Part shown: piece by piece, positions 1 to 7,981 of the stretch
Position numbering within the stretch: the stretch's first letter is position 1
How the letters are laid out: each line of letters begins with the position of its first letter
NCBI RefSeq assembly: GCF_039872765.1
Contig: NZ_JBDPZC010000003.1
Span: 372,001-436,000 of the forward strand
Direction of reading: 5' to 3'
DNA: 64,000 nt
From: Roseateles_B flavus
GTDB lineage: Bacteria; Pseudomonadota; Gammaproteobacteria; Burkholderiales; Burkholderiaceae_C
Notes under the pieces: model-generated
Told to the model about the DNA's origin: nothing
The model's input: only the letters and a program-made list of their open reading frames with translations
The model's database searches: none
Made by a program: the position numbers and the translations under genes

Positions 1-563
1 ATCACCGTGGGCACGTGGTCCAGGCGAGCATGGAAGCGCTGGGCATTGAAGACCTGGGGCACGAGCAGGCAGTCGGCCATGCCGGGGGTGTCGCCGAAGC
101 AGAAGGCGCCTGCACGTTCCTCGCCCACCAGGCGGCGCTCGACCACCTCCAGGCCGGTCTCCACCCAGTGGCGGTACCAGCGGTCCTTGTTCTCGTCGCT
201 GACGCCCATCTCCTGCGTCAGGTAGCGCAGCACGCGCAGGTTGTTGAGCGGATGGATCTCGCAGGCGATGTCCTGGGACAGCGCGCGGACGTAGGCCCGG
301 TCCAGGGCCTCGCGGGGCAGCAGGGGCGGCTCGGGATGGGTCTCGTCCAGGTATTCGATGATGGCCATGGACTGAGTGACGCTGGCCTCGCCGTCACGCA
401 GCAGGGGCACCAGGCGCGAGGCGGAGACCGCGGCGTAGGACTCCTTGAACTGCTCGTTCTTCGCCAGGTGCACGCTGCGGTAGTCGTAGTCCAGACCCTT
501 GAGCGCCAGGGCGATGCGCACGCGGAAGGAGGCGGAGGAGCGGAAGTAGTTGAAGAGTTCCAT
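1..563 (-). CDS. maiA: maleylacetoacetate isomerase / zeta-class glutathione transferase (3' end beyond the window)
   Basis: The frame reads from an ATG at 563 down to position 1 with no stop, so the C-terminus is missing (187 codons seen). The protein opens MELFNYFRSSASFRVRIAL, the N-terminal motif of zeta-class GST / maleylacetoacetate isomerase with Ala where many members have Cys. A thioredoxin-fold signature (RLVPLL, then SMAIIEYLDE) follows, then the helical C-terminal domain. The family isomerises maleylacetoacetate to fumarylacetoacetate in tyrosine catabolism, using glutathione. Maleylpyruvate isomerases share the fold, so substrate is inferred. It is divergent from the Nudix gene at 658. 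An FAH-family gene lies far away at 57.6-58.4 kb, not in this operon. Confidence 0.85.
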   Translation of the reverse strand, partial: MELFNYFRSSASFRVRIALALKGLDYDYRSVHLAKNEQFKESYAAVSASRLVPLLRDGEASVTQSMAIIEYLDETHPEPPLLPREALDRAYVRALSQDIACEIHPLNNLRVLRYLTQEMGVSDENKDRWYRHWVETGLEVVERRLVGEERAGAFCFGDTPGMADCLLVPQVFNAQRFHARLDHVPTV

Positions 564-657
564 GATCGTTCGGATGACGGGTGATGGGCGCCCGAGTGCC
601 GGAGTGCTGCCAGGGGCCGATCCCGGTATGTTGCCACGGGCCCGCTACACTGGATCG

Positions 658-1206
658 ATGTTCCTCACCCGACGCTTCAAGCATTGCCCCAGCTGCGGCA
701 GCCAGGTTGACTACCAGGTGCCGGCCGACGACAACCGCGAGCGGGCCACCTGCACCGTCTGCGCGGCCATCCACTACGAGAACCCGCTCAATGTGGTGGG
801 CACCCTGCCCGTGTGGGAAGACCAGGTCCTGCTGTGCAAGCGCGCCATCGAGCCGCGCTATGGCAAGTGGACGCTGCCGGCCGGCTTCATGGAGCTGGGC
901 GAGACCACCGCCGAGGGCGCGCTGCGCGAGACCGACGAGGAAGCCGGCGCCCGCATCGAGCTGCAAGGGCTCTACTGCGTGCACAACGTGGTGCAGGCCG
1001 GCCAGGTCCACCTCTTCTACCGGGCACGGCTGCTGTCCCCCGCGTTCAACCCCGGCCCCGAGACGCTGGAGGCCCGCCTCTTCCGCGAGGACGAGATCCC
1101 CTGGGACGAGCTGGCCTTCCGCACCGTGCGCGAGACCCTCGTCTGTTTCTTCGAGGACCGCCGCGGCGGCCAGGGCTACGGCCTGCACAGCGCGGACATC
1201 CGCTGA
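658..1206 (+). CDS. Nudix hydrolase with N-terminal zinc ribbon
   Basis: This is a 182-residue cytoplasmic protein. A four-cysteine zinc ribbon (C10, C13, C32, C35) is followed by a complete Nudix box at about residues 76-98 (G-x5-E-x7-RE-x2-EE-x-G pattern, GFMELGETTAEGALRETDEE). The family hydrolyses nucleoside diphosphates linked to another moiety; zinc-ribbon members are often NADH pyrophosphatase-like, but the substrate cannot be read here. The start at 658 is chosen because homologous-looking sequence begins at MFLTRRFKHC. An in-frame upstream ATG at 550 would add 36 poorly composed residues overlapping the divergent maiA start. Confidence 0.85.
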   Translation: MFLTRRFKHCPSCGSQVDYQVPADDNRERATCTVCAAIHYENPLNVVGTLPVWEDQVLLCKRAIEPRYGKWTLPAGFMELGETTAEGALRETDEEAGARIELQGLYCVHNVVQAGQVHLFYRARLLSPAFNPGPETLEARLFREDEIPWDELAFRTVRETLVCFFEDRRGGQGYGLHSADIR

Positions 1207-1233
1207 AGACCGCGCTGCCTGCCGCCCTGAGGC

Positions 1234-3156
1234 TCAGGGCTTGATCATCTGCCCCGTCGCCCAGGGGCCGGTGATGCCGTCGATCTCGATGTCCCATAGC
1301 GCCTGGGCGTCCAGGCCGTCGTTGACGCCCTCTGCGTAGACCTTCAGCGCCAGGCTGCGCAGCATGATGACCAGGCCGCGCACGAAGGCGGCCCGCGAGG
1401 CATCGCCGGAGATGCCGGAAACCACCGCGGCGTCCAGCTTCACATAGTCCAGCCCGGCCTGGTAGAGCCGGTCGACCTGGGCCAGGCCCGCGCCGGCATG
1501 CTCCAGACCCAGCACCACGCCCAGCGGGCGGATCTGCCGGCCCAGCTCATGCAGCAGCTCGAAATGCAGCTGCGCGGCCGACTCCCCCAGCTCCAGGCCC
1601 AGGCGGCGCGCGGACTGCGGCGACTGGAAGACCAGCTCGCGCAGCCGCGCCACGAAGCCCCCCTCCTGCAGGGACGCCGGCGCCAGGTTCACGCAGCGGG
1701 GCTGGCCGTCCTCGGCGATCGCCGTCAGCGCCAGCTGCACGGCGCGCAGGTCAGTCTCGGCACTGAGCTTGCTGCGCAGCGCCAGGGGCAGCCAGCGCGC
1801 CGCCTGCAGGAACTCGCCCTGCGGCAGCAGCTGCAGCTGCAGCGGGCATTCCCAGTGCAGCAGCAGGCCCTGGCGGTCCATCACCGGGAAGGGCTGCAGG
1901 CGGGCACGGCCGGCGTCCAGACAGTCGCTGATCTGCTGGCGCCAGACGCGTTCGCCCTGGGCCGGCTGGTCTTCGTCCGCCACGCGCTGGAAGGCCACGC
2001 AGACGCCCGTGCCCTGCTCGGCGCGGGCCAGCACGGCATCGGCCTCGGCAAACCACTGGGACATCGGCCGGCTGCGCCCCATGTCGACGGCCGCCACGGC
2101 CAGGTGCACGCCGCCTTCGCCGCCATGCAGTCCCGAGCGCAGGGCCTCGGCCAGGGCCTGGGCCGTGTCCTCGGCGACGTCGGGCGCGGGCAGCCACAGG
2201 GCGAGGTCCGCACCGTTGAGCCGCCCGGCGAGGCAGCCGCGCACCCGGTCGGGGTAGGCCTTGACCGCGCGGGCGATGGCCTGGATCAGCTGGTCGACCT
2301 GCTGATGGCCCTGGCGCTGGTTGAGCTCGGCCAGCGAGCACAGGCGCAGCAGGATGAAGCCGCCGCGCACCGGGCCGTCATCCCTGTTGAGCGCGGACTC
2401 GAACTCGGCCAGGAACTGCTTGCGCACCGTCAGGCCGGTCAGCCCGTCGCAGTAGGCCTGCCGCTGCAGCACCTGCAGCTGCTCGGCCTGCGCCTCGAAC
2501 AGGGAGCGGACCTTGGCCACCATGGTGTTGAGTGCGCCGGTCAGGCGGGCGAGCTCGGGAACGCGCGCCTCCTCGATGGTCATGAACTGCCCCTGGACCA
2601 GGGCGTTGGCCTGCTGCACCGCGGCGTCCAGGGGTTCGCGGATGCGGCGCAGGCCCAGGGCCGCCAGGCCCACGGCCACGACGCCCACGCCGGCCAGCCA
2701 GGCGGCGATGCGCAGAAAGCTCTGCCACAAGGTCTCGTGCGCAAAGGCGCTCTGGCTGCGCACCTCCACGCTGCCCAGGGCCTTCCAGCCGTCCGAGACC
2801 TGGGCCACGCCGGGGTGCACGTCCAGCGGCAGCCAGGCGATGAACCAGCCGGGCGCGCCGCCCTGGCCGCCTCGGGCGGTCTTCTCGAAGGCGACCGTGC
2901 CGTCTGCCCGCTTCCAGCGCAGGGACTGGTAGGCGCCGGTGTCGAACTGCGCCGAGATCAGCAGGCTCATGAGGCTCTCGTCGCCCTGCTGCTGGGACAG
3001 GGCCAGGGCCAGGGCGCCGGCGTTGTCCTCGTTCTTCAGTTGCAGCTGGGTCTGCAGCACCTCGCGCACCGAGCTGGCCGACACCGCGACGCTGGCCATC
3101 AGGGCCAGCAGCAGCACGGCGAGCAGCAAGACCGCGACTTGACGCATCAAAGACAT
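1234..3156 (-). CDS. lapD: LapD-like inner-membrane c-di-GMP receptor (degenerate GGDEF-EAL)
   Basis: This is a 640-residue protein. TM1 is at about 6-24, then a periplasmic LapD/MoxY-type domain, TM2 near 152-172, a HAMP linker, a GGDEF-like domain and an EAL-like domain. Both catalytic motifs are broken: RLNGADL stands in the GGDEF position and HWECPL in the EAL position. That fits a c-di-GMP sensor rather than an enzyme. In the known Lap system, c-di-GMP-bound LapD sequesters the periplasmic protease LapG, so a surface adhesin stays attached. The adjacent upstream gene is LapG-like, 28 bp away and co-directional. Start at 3156 is supported by GAGGGG upstream. The adhesin (LapA type) is not in the window. 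Confidence 0.88.
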   Translation of the reverse strand: MSLMRQVAVLLLAVLLLALMASVAVSASSVREVLQTQLQLKNEDNAGALALALSQQQGDESLMSLLISAQFDTGAYQSLRWKRADGTVAFEKTARGGQGGAPGWFIAWLPLDVHPGVAQVSDGWKALGSVEVRSQSAFAHETLWQSFLRIAAWLAGVGVVAVGLAALGLRRIREPLDAAVQQANALVQGQFMTIEEARVPELARLTGALNTMVAKVRSLFEAQAEQLQVLQRQAYCDGLTGLTVRKQFLAEFESALNRDDGPVRGGFILLRLCSLAELNQRQGHQQVDQLIQAIARAVKAYPDRVRGCLAGRLNGADLALWLPAPDVAEDTAQALAEALRSGLHGGEGGVHLAVAAVDMGRSRPMSQWFAEADAVLARAEQGTGVCVAFQRVADEDQPAQGERVWRQQISDCLDAGRARLQPFPVMDRQGLLLHWECPLQLQLLPQGEFLQAARWLPLALRSKLSAETDLRAVQLALTAIAEDGQPRCVNLAPASLQEGGFVARLRELVFQSPQSARRLGLELGESAAQLHFELLHELGRQIRPLGVVLGLEHAGAGLAQVDRLYQAGLDYVKLDAAVVSGISGDASRAAFVRGLVIMLRSLALKVYAEGVNDGLDAQALWDIEIDGITGPWATGQMIKP

Positions 3157-3184
3157 GGTGAGTGATTCCCCTCGGCACTGTTCA

Positions 3185-4024
3185 TTAGAAGCCCTCCGCC
3201 CTGGCCTTGCCCAGCGCGTCGCGCCATTGCGACAGGCGGGCCGTGGGATTCCCCGCCGGCGCACCGGCCACGCCGCTCCACAGTCCCTCGCTGTTGAAGC
3301 TGAAGACCGGTGACAGGTCCGTGCGCGCCGACGCCGGCCGCACCTGGGTCTGCAGGTTGTCCAGGATCAAGGGCTCGGATTGTGGCTGCGCATAGTAGGC
3401 CAGCACCATATGCGCCTGCGGCCGGCCATCCAGCATCGCGCGGACGTAGACCAGGCGCAGCTGGGCCGGTTCCAGCCCCAGGGCCAGGAGGCTGAAGTAC
3501 TTGGCGATGGCGTAGTCCTCGCAATCGCCCCGGCCCTTCTCCAGGGTCTCCAGCGGGCTGGCCCAGTAGTCCACCACGCCCCAGACCTCCTGGTCGTCAC
3601 GGAACTGGATGCGGCGGTTGTAGAAGTCGTTGACCGCGGCGAGGCGGCCCTCCTCGTCCAGCCCCTGGGCCTTCTCGAGCATCTGCGTGAGGGCCCGCGC
3701 GCCGGCCAGGGCCTTGGCCGAACGGCCGGCGGCGACCTCCAGCAGGCGGCCGCTGTCCAGCGCCTGGCTCCACAGGCACAGGCCGGTCAGCAAGGCCATC
3801 AGCAGCAGCTGCCGCCCACGCCGCAACGCCGGCCAGGGGCACGCCTGCAGCAGGCTTGCGGCACGGCAGCTCGCAGGGGCTGGGTGAGCGGTCAGCGACA
3901 GCAAGGGATGCCTGGGTTTCTCTGCAACGGGGAGGTCGCGGGATGCATGGACCGGGCCAGTATCGCTCGCCCGTCCGCTCCCCCGCGGTGAATCGAGAAG
4001 GCGGCGGCCGCCTGACTTCAGCAA
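3185..4024 (-). CDS. lapG: LapG-like periplasmic transglutaminase-type cysteine protease
   Basis: The protein carries the catalytic triad of the bacterial transglutaminase-like cysteine protease family. In the longest reading these are Cys168 (GRGDCEDYAIAKYF), His205 (QAHMVLAY) and Asp222 (LILDNL). The family cleaves the N-terminus of large RTX-type adhesins and is inhibited by LapD. The start is uncertain. The longest frame begins at 4024, but a typical signal peptide (RRGRQ then LLLMALLTGLCLWSQA) lies about 68 residues in. A TTG at 3826 or the ATG at 3799 may therefore be the true start, giving a product of about 205-213 residues. It is the first gene of a lapG-lapD pair, head-to-head with the HDOD gene at 4130. 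Confidence 0.85.
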   Translation of the reverse strand: MLKSGGRRLLDSPRGSGRASDTGPVHASRDLPVAEKPRHPLLSLTAHPAPASCRAASLLQACPWPALRRGRQLLLMALLTGLCLWSQALDSGRLLEVAAGRSAKALAGARALTQMLEKAQGLDEEGRLAAVNDFYNRRIQFRDDQEVWGVVDYWASPLETLEKGRGDCEDYAIAKYFSLLALGLEPAQLRLVYVRAMLDGRPQAHMVLAYYAQPQSEPLILDNLQTQVRPASARTDLSPVFSFNSEGLWSGVAGAPAGNPTARLSQWRDALGKARAEGF

Positions 4025-4129
4025 GTCTCCCAGAGCGGGGAATTTCCACAGTTTGCGTCAAGTCCCGACACGGGCTGCCCCCGATAATCGGGCGCACCGA
4101 GGCCCCCTCTTTGCCGGCCCCCGTCCTTC

Positions 4130-4993
4130 ATGAAGTCTCAAGCCATTCGCCAGGAGCTGGACCAGGCCCGTGCCACCGGTCCCCTGCGCCAGATCGTCAT
4201 CCCCCCCTGCCCCGAGATGCTGCAGCGCCTGCAGCAGGCCATGCAGGGGCCCGAACCGGATCTCACCGAGGTAGCCCGTATCGCGTCCAGCGACGTGGCC
4301 ATGTCCGCCACCCTGCTGCGCATCGCCAACAGCCCCCTGCACCTCGCCGACGGCATGCCCTGCAGCGCGGTGGGCCAGGCGATGACGCGCCTGGGACTGG
4401 ACGAGACCGCGGCCATCCTGACCAGCTTTGCGCTGCGCAATGCCATCCCCGTCAACAGCCCGCACCTCACGCGCTTCTGGCAGCGTGCGGCCAAGCGCGC
4501 CCATGCGATGCGCTACATCGCCCGCCAGCTGCCGGGCCTCTCGCCCGACCTGGCCCATACCTACGGTCTCTTCTGCCATGTGGGCATCCCGGTGCTGTTG
4601 CAGAGTGTGCGCGGCTATGGCGCGACCATGGTGGAGGCCGGCGCCCGCATCGACCGCCCCTACATCGCCACCGAGAACGCCAATCACAAGACGGATCACG
4701 CCGTGGTGGGTGCCCTGCTGGCTCGCGCCTGGAACCTCGCCCCTTCGCTGATGGCGGCGATCCGCCTGCACCATGATTTCGAGTCTCTGGGCGACGCCGA
4801 CATCGAGCCCGAGATCCACACCCTCGTCGCCGCCGGCCTGATCGCCGAGCACCTCATGCGCCGCCACGAAGGACTGCCCGAAGACGCCGACTGGGCCAGC
4901 CACCACCGCCGCGCCATGGACTGGCTGCACATCGACGACGAGGAGCTCGACGTCTGGAACGAAGCCGTCCAGGACCTCCTCGCCGAGGAATAG
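4130..4993 (+). CDS. HDOD domain protein
   Basis: This is a 287-residue soluble protein made essentially of one HDOD domain, a catalytically dead relative of HD phosphohydrolases. The motif IPPCPEMLQRLQQAM opens the domain. ARIASSDVAMSATLLRIANS and a conserved AVGQAMTRLGL follow, then the second helical half with GLFCHVGIPVLLQ and DHAVVGALLARAW. HDOD proteins act in signalling and regulation (chemotaxis, type III/IV control, biofilm), usually through protein contacts. It sits divergently from the lapG-lapD c-di-GMP genes, so a link to surface attachment is possible but is only inference. GATAAT at 4084-4089 could be a -10 element, without a good -35 at standard spacing. A hairpin terminator follows. 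Confidence 0.85.
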   Translation: MKSQAIRQELDQARATGPLRQIVIPPCPEMLQRLQQAMQGPEPDLTEVARIASSDVAMSATLLRIANSPLHLADGMPCSAVGQAMTRLGLDETAAILTSFALRNAIPVNSPHLTRFWQRAAKRAHAMRYIARQLPGLSPDLAHTYGLFCHVGIPVLLQSVRGYGATMVEAGARIDRPYIATENANHKTDHAVVGALLARAWNLAPSLMAAIRLHHDFESLGDADIEPEIHTLVAAGLIAEHLMRRHEGLPEDADWASHHRRAMDWLHIDDEELDVWNEAVQDLLAEE

Positions 4994-5010
4994 GCGCCGC
5001 CGAAAAGAAG

Positions 5011-5035
5011 AAAGGCAGGCCAAGAGCCTGCCTTT
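5011..5035 (+). terminator. hairpin terminator after the HDOD gene
   Basis: AAAGGCAGGC at 5011-5020 pairs perfectly with GCCTGCCTTT at 5026-5035 around a 5-base loop. It starts 17 bp after the HDOD stop codon. The U-run is only three bases and lies inside the stem, so it may be a weak terminator. Confidence 0.6.
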
Positions 5036-5060
5036 CGCATTCAGGGCCGGCGCGGGGCCA

Positions 5061-5341
5061 CATCCAGGGGCCGGCGCCGGGCCGCTCCCAAGCCGGCCCA
5101 CCTGGCATTGAGGGCGGTTCGACGCCGCCCTCAATGCCGTCCTCCGGGGGACCGCCCAGCTTCGCCCGCGTTCAGCAGGGCGAAACTGGGCAAGGGGGCG
5201 CATCCAGGGGCCGGCGCCGGGCCGCTCCCAAGCCGGCCCACCTGGCAATGAGGGCGGCTCGACGCCGCCCTCATTGCCGTCCCCCCGGGGGACCGCCCAG
5301 CTTCGCCCGCGTTCAGCAGGGCGAAACTGGGCGAGGGGTCA
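5061..5341. repeat. two tandem ~140-bp structured intergenic repeats
   Basis: CATCCAGGGGCCGGCGCCGG starts at 5061 and again at 5201, giving a 140-bp period. The copies differ at only a few bases. Each copy holds two inverted repeats. The first is a 14-bp stem around TCGAC (5104-5117 with 5125-5138; 5244-5257 with 5265-5278). The second is a 13-position stem with one C-A mismatch (5155-5167 with 5178-5190; 5296-5308 with 5319-5331). A degenerate partial copy precedes at about 5041-5060. The block sits between the convergent HDOD and M35 protease genes. No coding signal is evident. Confidence 0.85.
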
Positions 5342-5346
5342 ACAGC

Positions 5347-6393
5347 TCACGGCAGACTTGGCGTGTTCTCGGCGAAGTACTCGTGGCTGTCCGCGTTGTC
5401 CAGCGCCTTGGTGGGATTGGACAGCGCCAGGGACTTGGCCGCGCTCTGGCCATAGGCCCAGTCGTCCGTGCCGGCGACCACGGTGAAGTGGGTCATCTCA
5501 TGCACCAGGGTGCCGCCCTTGGAGTCCGTGCCCGTCATCGGGGCCGACCAGAAGGCGCCGCAGACATAGATCTTGTAGGGCTGGTTGGGATACACGTAGG
5601 CATAGGTGCCCGAGTCCTTGCAGCTGCAGTCCAGCACCAGGGCCTTGGTCTTGAAGGCGTCCAGGGTCTTGGCGTAGTGGGACTTGGCCGTGTTCCAGCC
5701 CGTGGTGCTGAAGGCACCGAACCAGGTCTTGTAGCGCGTGGTCGCCGAGGGCGTGGCGCTCAGGTAGGTGTAGGCGGACTGCGAGTAGTTGGTCGCCGCG
5801 TTCACGGCGCTGGCCAGCGTGCTCTTCTGCGTGGACGTGCAGTTGCCCGTGTAGGAGATGGAGGCGGCCAGCGAGGGGGCCAGCGCGACCTGCGCCTCGG
5901 GCTGCTGAGTGCGGCCCTCCAGCCACAGGTAGACCGGGGCGCTGCCGGCATCCGGCGCCAGCAGGGCGGTCTGGCCCGACTGCTGCTTGGCCAGGCCCAC
6001 GTACTCGATGGCATAGCGGCCGTTCTGGCTCAGGTCGTAGGCACCCGTCAGCTCCACCTGGAAGCTCATGGAAGCACCCGGCGCCAGGCGCACGACTTCG
6101 CGCTCGGCAGCGGCGCTGCGCTTCACCAGGCGGCCGGTGTAGGCCACAGGCTCGCCGTCGCGCGTGATGCGGAACAGCGCGGACTCATGCACCTCGCCCG
6201 GCAGCTGCGTCTTGGGCAGGAACAGGGGGGTGCGCGAGGTGTTGGTGAGCGTGAGGGTGACGTGGACGTCCACATCGCCCTTCACGACCGGGCTGGCCAC
6301 TTCCAGACGGACGGACAGACCTGCGGCCTGCGCCGAGACCGCTGCGGTGGCAGCGCCGGCCAGGATTGCCCACTTGACCATGGTTTGGTTCAT
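5347..6393 (-). CDS. secreted M35 (aspzincin/deuterolysin-type) zinc metalloendopeptidase
   Basis: This is a 348-residue protein starting at the ATG at 6393, with a GGAG Shine-Dalgarno upstream. Residues 1-23 are a signal peptide ending SAQA. An N-terminal domain of about 150 residues follows, then the catalytic domain. It has HEMTH at 298-302 and the aspzincin motif GTDDWAYG at 308-315, whose Asp provides the third zinc ligand. The C-terminal NADSHEYFAENTP block is typical of the peptidyl-Lys-cleaving M35 group, as in Aeromonas AsaP1-like toxins; cleavage specificity is inferred. The N-terminal domain probably acts as a propeptide. Together with the collagenase at 63.4 kb it suggests an exoproteolytic lifestyle. 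A strong hairpin lies in its leader. Confidence 0.9.
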   Translation of the reverse strand: MNQTMVKWAILAGAATAAVSAQAAGLSVRLEVASPVVKGDVDVHVTLTLTNTSRTPLFLPKTQLPGEVHESALFRITRDGEPVAYTGRLVKRSAAAEREVVRLAPGASMSFQVELTGAYDLSQNGRYAIEYVGLAKQQSGQTALLAPDAGSAPVYLWLEGRTQQPEAQVALAPSLAASISYTGNCTSTQKSTLASAVNAATNYSQSAYTYLSATPSATTRYKTWFGAFSTTGWNTAKSHYAKTLDAFKTKALVLDCSCKDSGTYAYVYPNQPYKIYVCGAFWSAPMTGTDSKGGTLVHEMTHFTVVAGTDDWAYGQSAAKSLALSNPTKALDNADSHEYFAENTPSLP

Positions 6394-6419
6394 CGGTGAC
6401 TCCATCGAGTTAGAGGGGT

Positions 6420-6452
6420 GCCTGCCCATCACCCCCGTGGTGATGGGCAGGC
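6420..6452 (-). promoter_or_regulatory. perfect 14-bp hairpin in the leader of the M35 protease gene
   Basis: GCCTGCCCATCACC at 6420-6433 and its exact complement at 6439-6452 flank a 5-base loop. On the minus strand this places a stem-loop about 27 nt before the protease ATG, just before the Shine-Dalgarno. No T-run follows, so it is more likely an mRNA leader structure or a DNA operator than a terminator. A second dyad, ACTGT-N8-ACAGT, lies at 6489-6506. Confidence 0.5.
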
Positions 6453-6619
6453 TGCCGGCGACTCTAGGGAGGCACCTCCGGGGCGCCAACTGTCAGGACC
6501 TACAGTCAACGCTGCAGGGGACAGGCATGAAGGGAAAACGATGAGGCAGGTGCGCGAGCTTTCATGACATCTTCGCCCGCCCTGCCCTGCTGGGCGACGG
6601 GCCCCGGCGCACTGCGGCC

Positions 6620-7792
6620 TCAGCTGCCTGCCGCCTCCACGGGCAGGCCTTCGGCCTCCCACTCCGGCAGGCCGCCGCGCAGCCAGTACACCGTCTTGAA
6701 ACCCTTGGACTGCGCCATCTTGGCGGCCTTGTAGGACTTCCAGCACTCGGCGCCGTTGCAGGCAAAGATCACCGCCTGCGAGGGCTTGAGCTTGTCGGTC
6801 TTGTCCAGGGCGCTGAAGTCGTCGAGAGCGGGGTTGAAGGCCACGTCCTTGAGGCTCTTCTCCACATAGGGCAGCCACAGCGCGCCGCGGATGTGGCGAG
6901 CCTGGTATTCCTTCTCGATGCGGGTGTCCACCAGCACGGCGCCCTTGGCCTGCAGCTGCTGGGCCTCGCGGGCACTCACGCGGGTCACGCCGGGCAGCTG
7001 GATGGGCGTGAAGTGGCCGAGGTCGGCCACGCGCTTGTACTCCTGCATCTCCGGCTTGAAGCGAGCCTGGCTCAGGCCCGTGCTGGCTGGCACCGCGGCG
7101 AACCACTGAGCCAGGCGCATGCGGGCCTCGGGCGGCATGTCCTTCTTGACGACCACGCTGAAGCCGCCGGGCACGGGCTCGGAGCTGGCCAGCACCTTGG
7201 CCGCCTGGCCGTACTGGCCCTGCCACTCCTTCCATTCGCTCTGGCGCACCACGGTCGCGTCGGCGCTGCCCACCAGCAGCGCGGCGAGGCCGGCCTGGGG
7301 ATAGCGCTCATGCGCCACGCGCAAGTCCTGCATGGACAGCCCGCCCTGCGTCAGCAGGCCGCGCGCCATGTAGGTGTAGATGGAATCCTGCTGCGGCAGG
7401 TACAGGCGCTTGCCGCGCAGGGCGCCGAGGTCCGCCATGTCGGCACGGGCCACCAGCACGAAGGGCTCGGAGCCCTGGGTCGCCCCGAGGAGTTCATAGC
7501 CGCGGCTCAGCGCGGAAGCGGCGATCTGCGCCGGGCCGATGAAGAGCTCGTAGCCGCCGCTGCGGGTGGCCCGCATCATGTCGGTGAGGTCTTCGCTGGT
7601 GCCCAGGCTGACGGGCTGACCCAGCACCTTGCCCAGGCCGGCCTCCACGCCCTGCTGGGAGACGGTCAGCCCCGCCTTGCGCGCGGTGGGCTCCACCACC
7701 ACCATGGCGTTGACGCCCGCCTGCGCCTGCCCTGCCAGTTGCAGGCCCAGCAAGACCGCACCCACCACCTGCATGCCTTTTTTATTGCTCAT
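6620..7792 (-). CDS. periplasmic PhnD-like binding protein fused to a rhodanese domain
   Basis: This is a 390-residue protein with a signal peptide at residues 1-25 (cleavage near GQAQA). Residues of about 26-265 look like a phosphonate/phosphite-type (PhnD-like) solute-binding domain (GYELFIGPAQIAASALSRGYE). Residues of about 275-390 form a rhodanese domain (VLVDTRIEKEYQARHIRGAL) with active-site loop C345-N-G-A-E-C350. Rhodaneses transfer sulfane sulfur via a cysteine persulfide. The gene is divergent from the sulfite dehydrogenase pair at 7982, which points to periplasmic sulfur handling. Start at 7792 is preferred because GGGGA lies 5 nt upstream; 7798 is an alternative. The ligand of the binding domain is unknown. 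Confidence 0.8.
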   Translation of the reverse strand: MSNKKGMQVVGAVLLGLQLAGQAQAGVNAMVVVEPTARKAGLTVSQQGVEAGLGKVLGQPVSLGTSEDLTDMMRATRSGGYELFIGPAQIAASALSRGYELLGATQGSEPFVLVARADMADLGALRGKRLYLPQQDSIYTYMARGLLTQGGLSMQDLRVAHERYPQAGLAALLVGSADATVVRQSEWKEWQGQYGQAAKVLASSEPVPGGFSVVVKKDMPPEARMRLAQWFAAVPASTGLSQARFKPEMQEYKRVADLGHFTPIQLPGVTRVSAREAQQLQAKGAVLVDTRIEKEYQARHIRGALWLPYVEKSLKDVAFNPALDDFSALDKTDKLKPSQAVIFACNGAECWKSYKAAKMAQSKGFKTVYWLRGGLPEWEAEGLPVEAAGS

Positions 7793-7981
7793 GAACATCC
7801 CCAACTGTTTTGATAGGCGCTCAGCGTAGTGGGACATTCGCACACACACTGTCGAATGACGGTGAGTTTTGTTTCAGATCGTCACAGCTGCGTCCTCTAG
7901 AACCGGGTCGTGTGCAATCCGTCAACCCCCACAATGCGCGCTGCGCCCTCCGGGCCACGACCATGACGATAAGGAGCCAAG

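Noticed and set aside
5061..5341. Tandem repeat as a CRISPR array
   Set aside because: There are only two units of 140 bp, no short repeats with unique spacers, and no cas genes.
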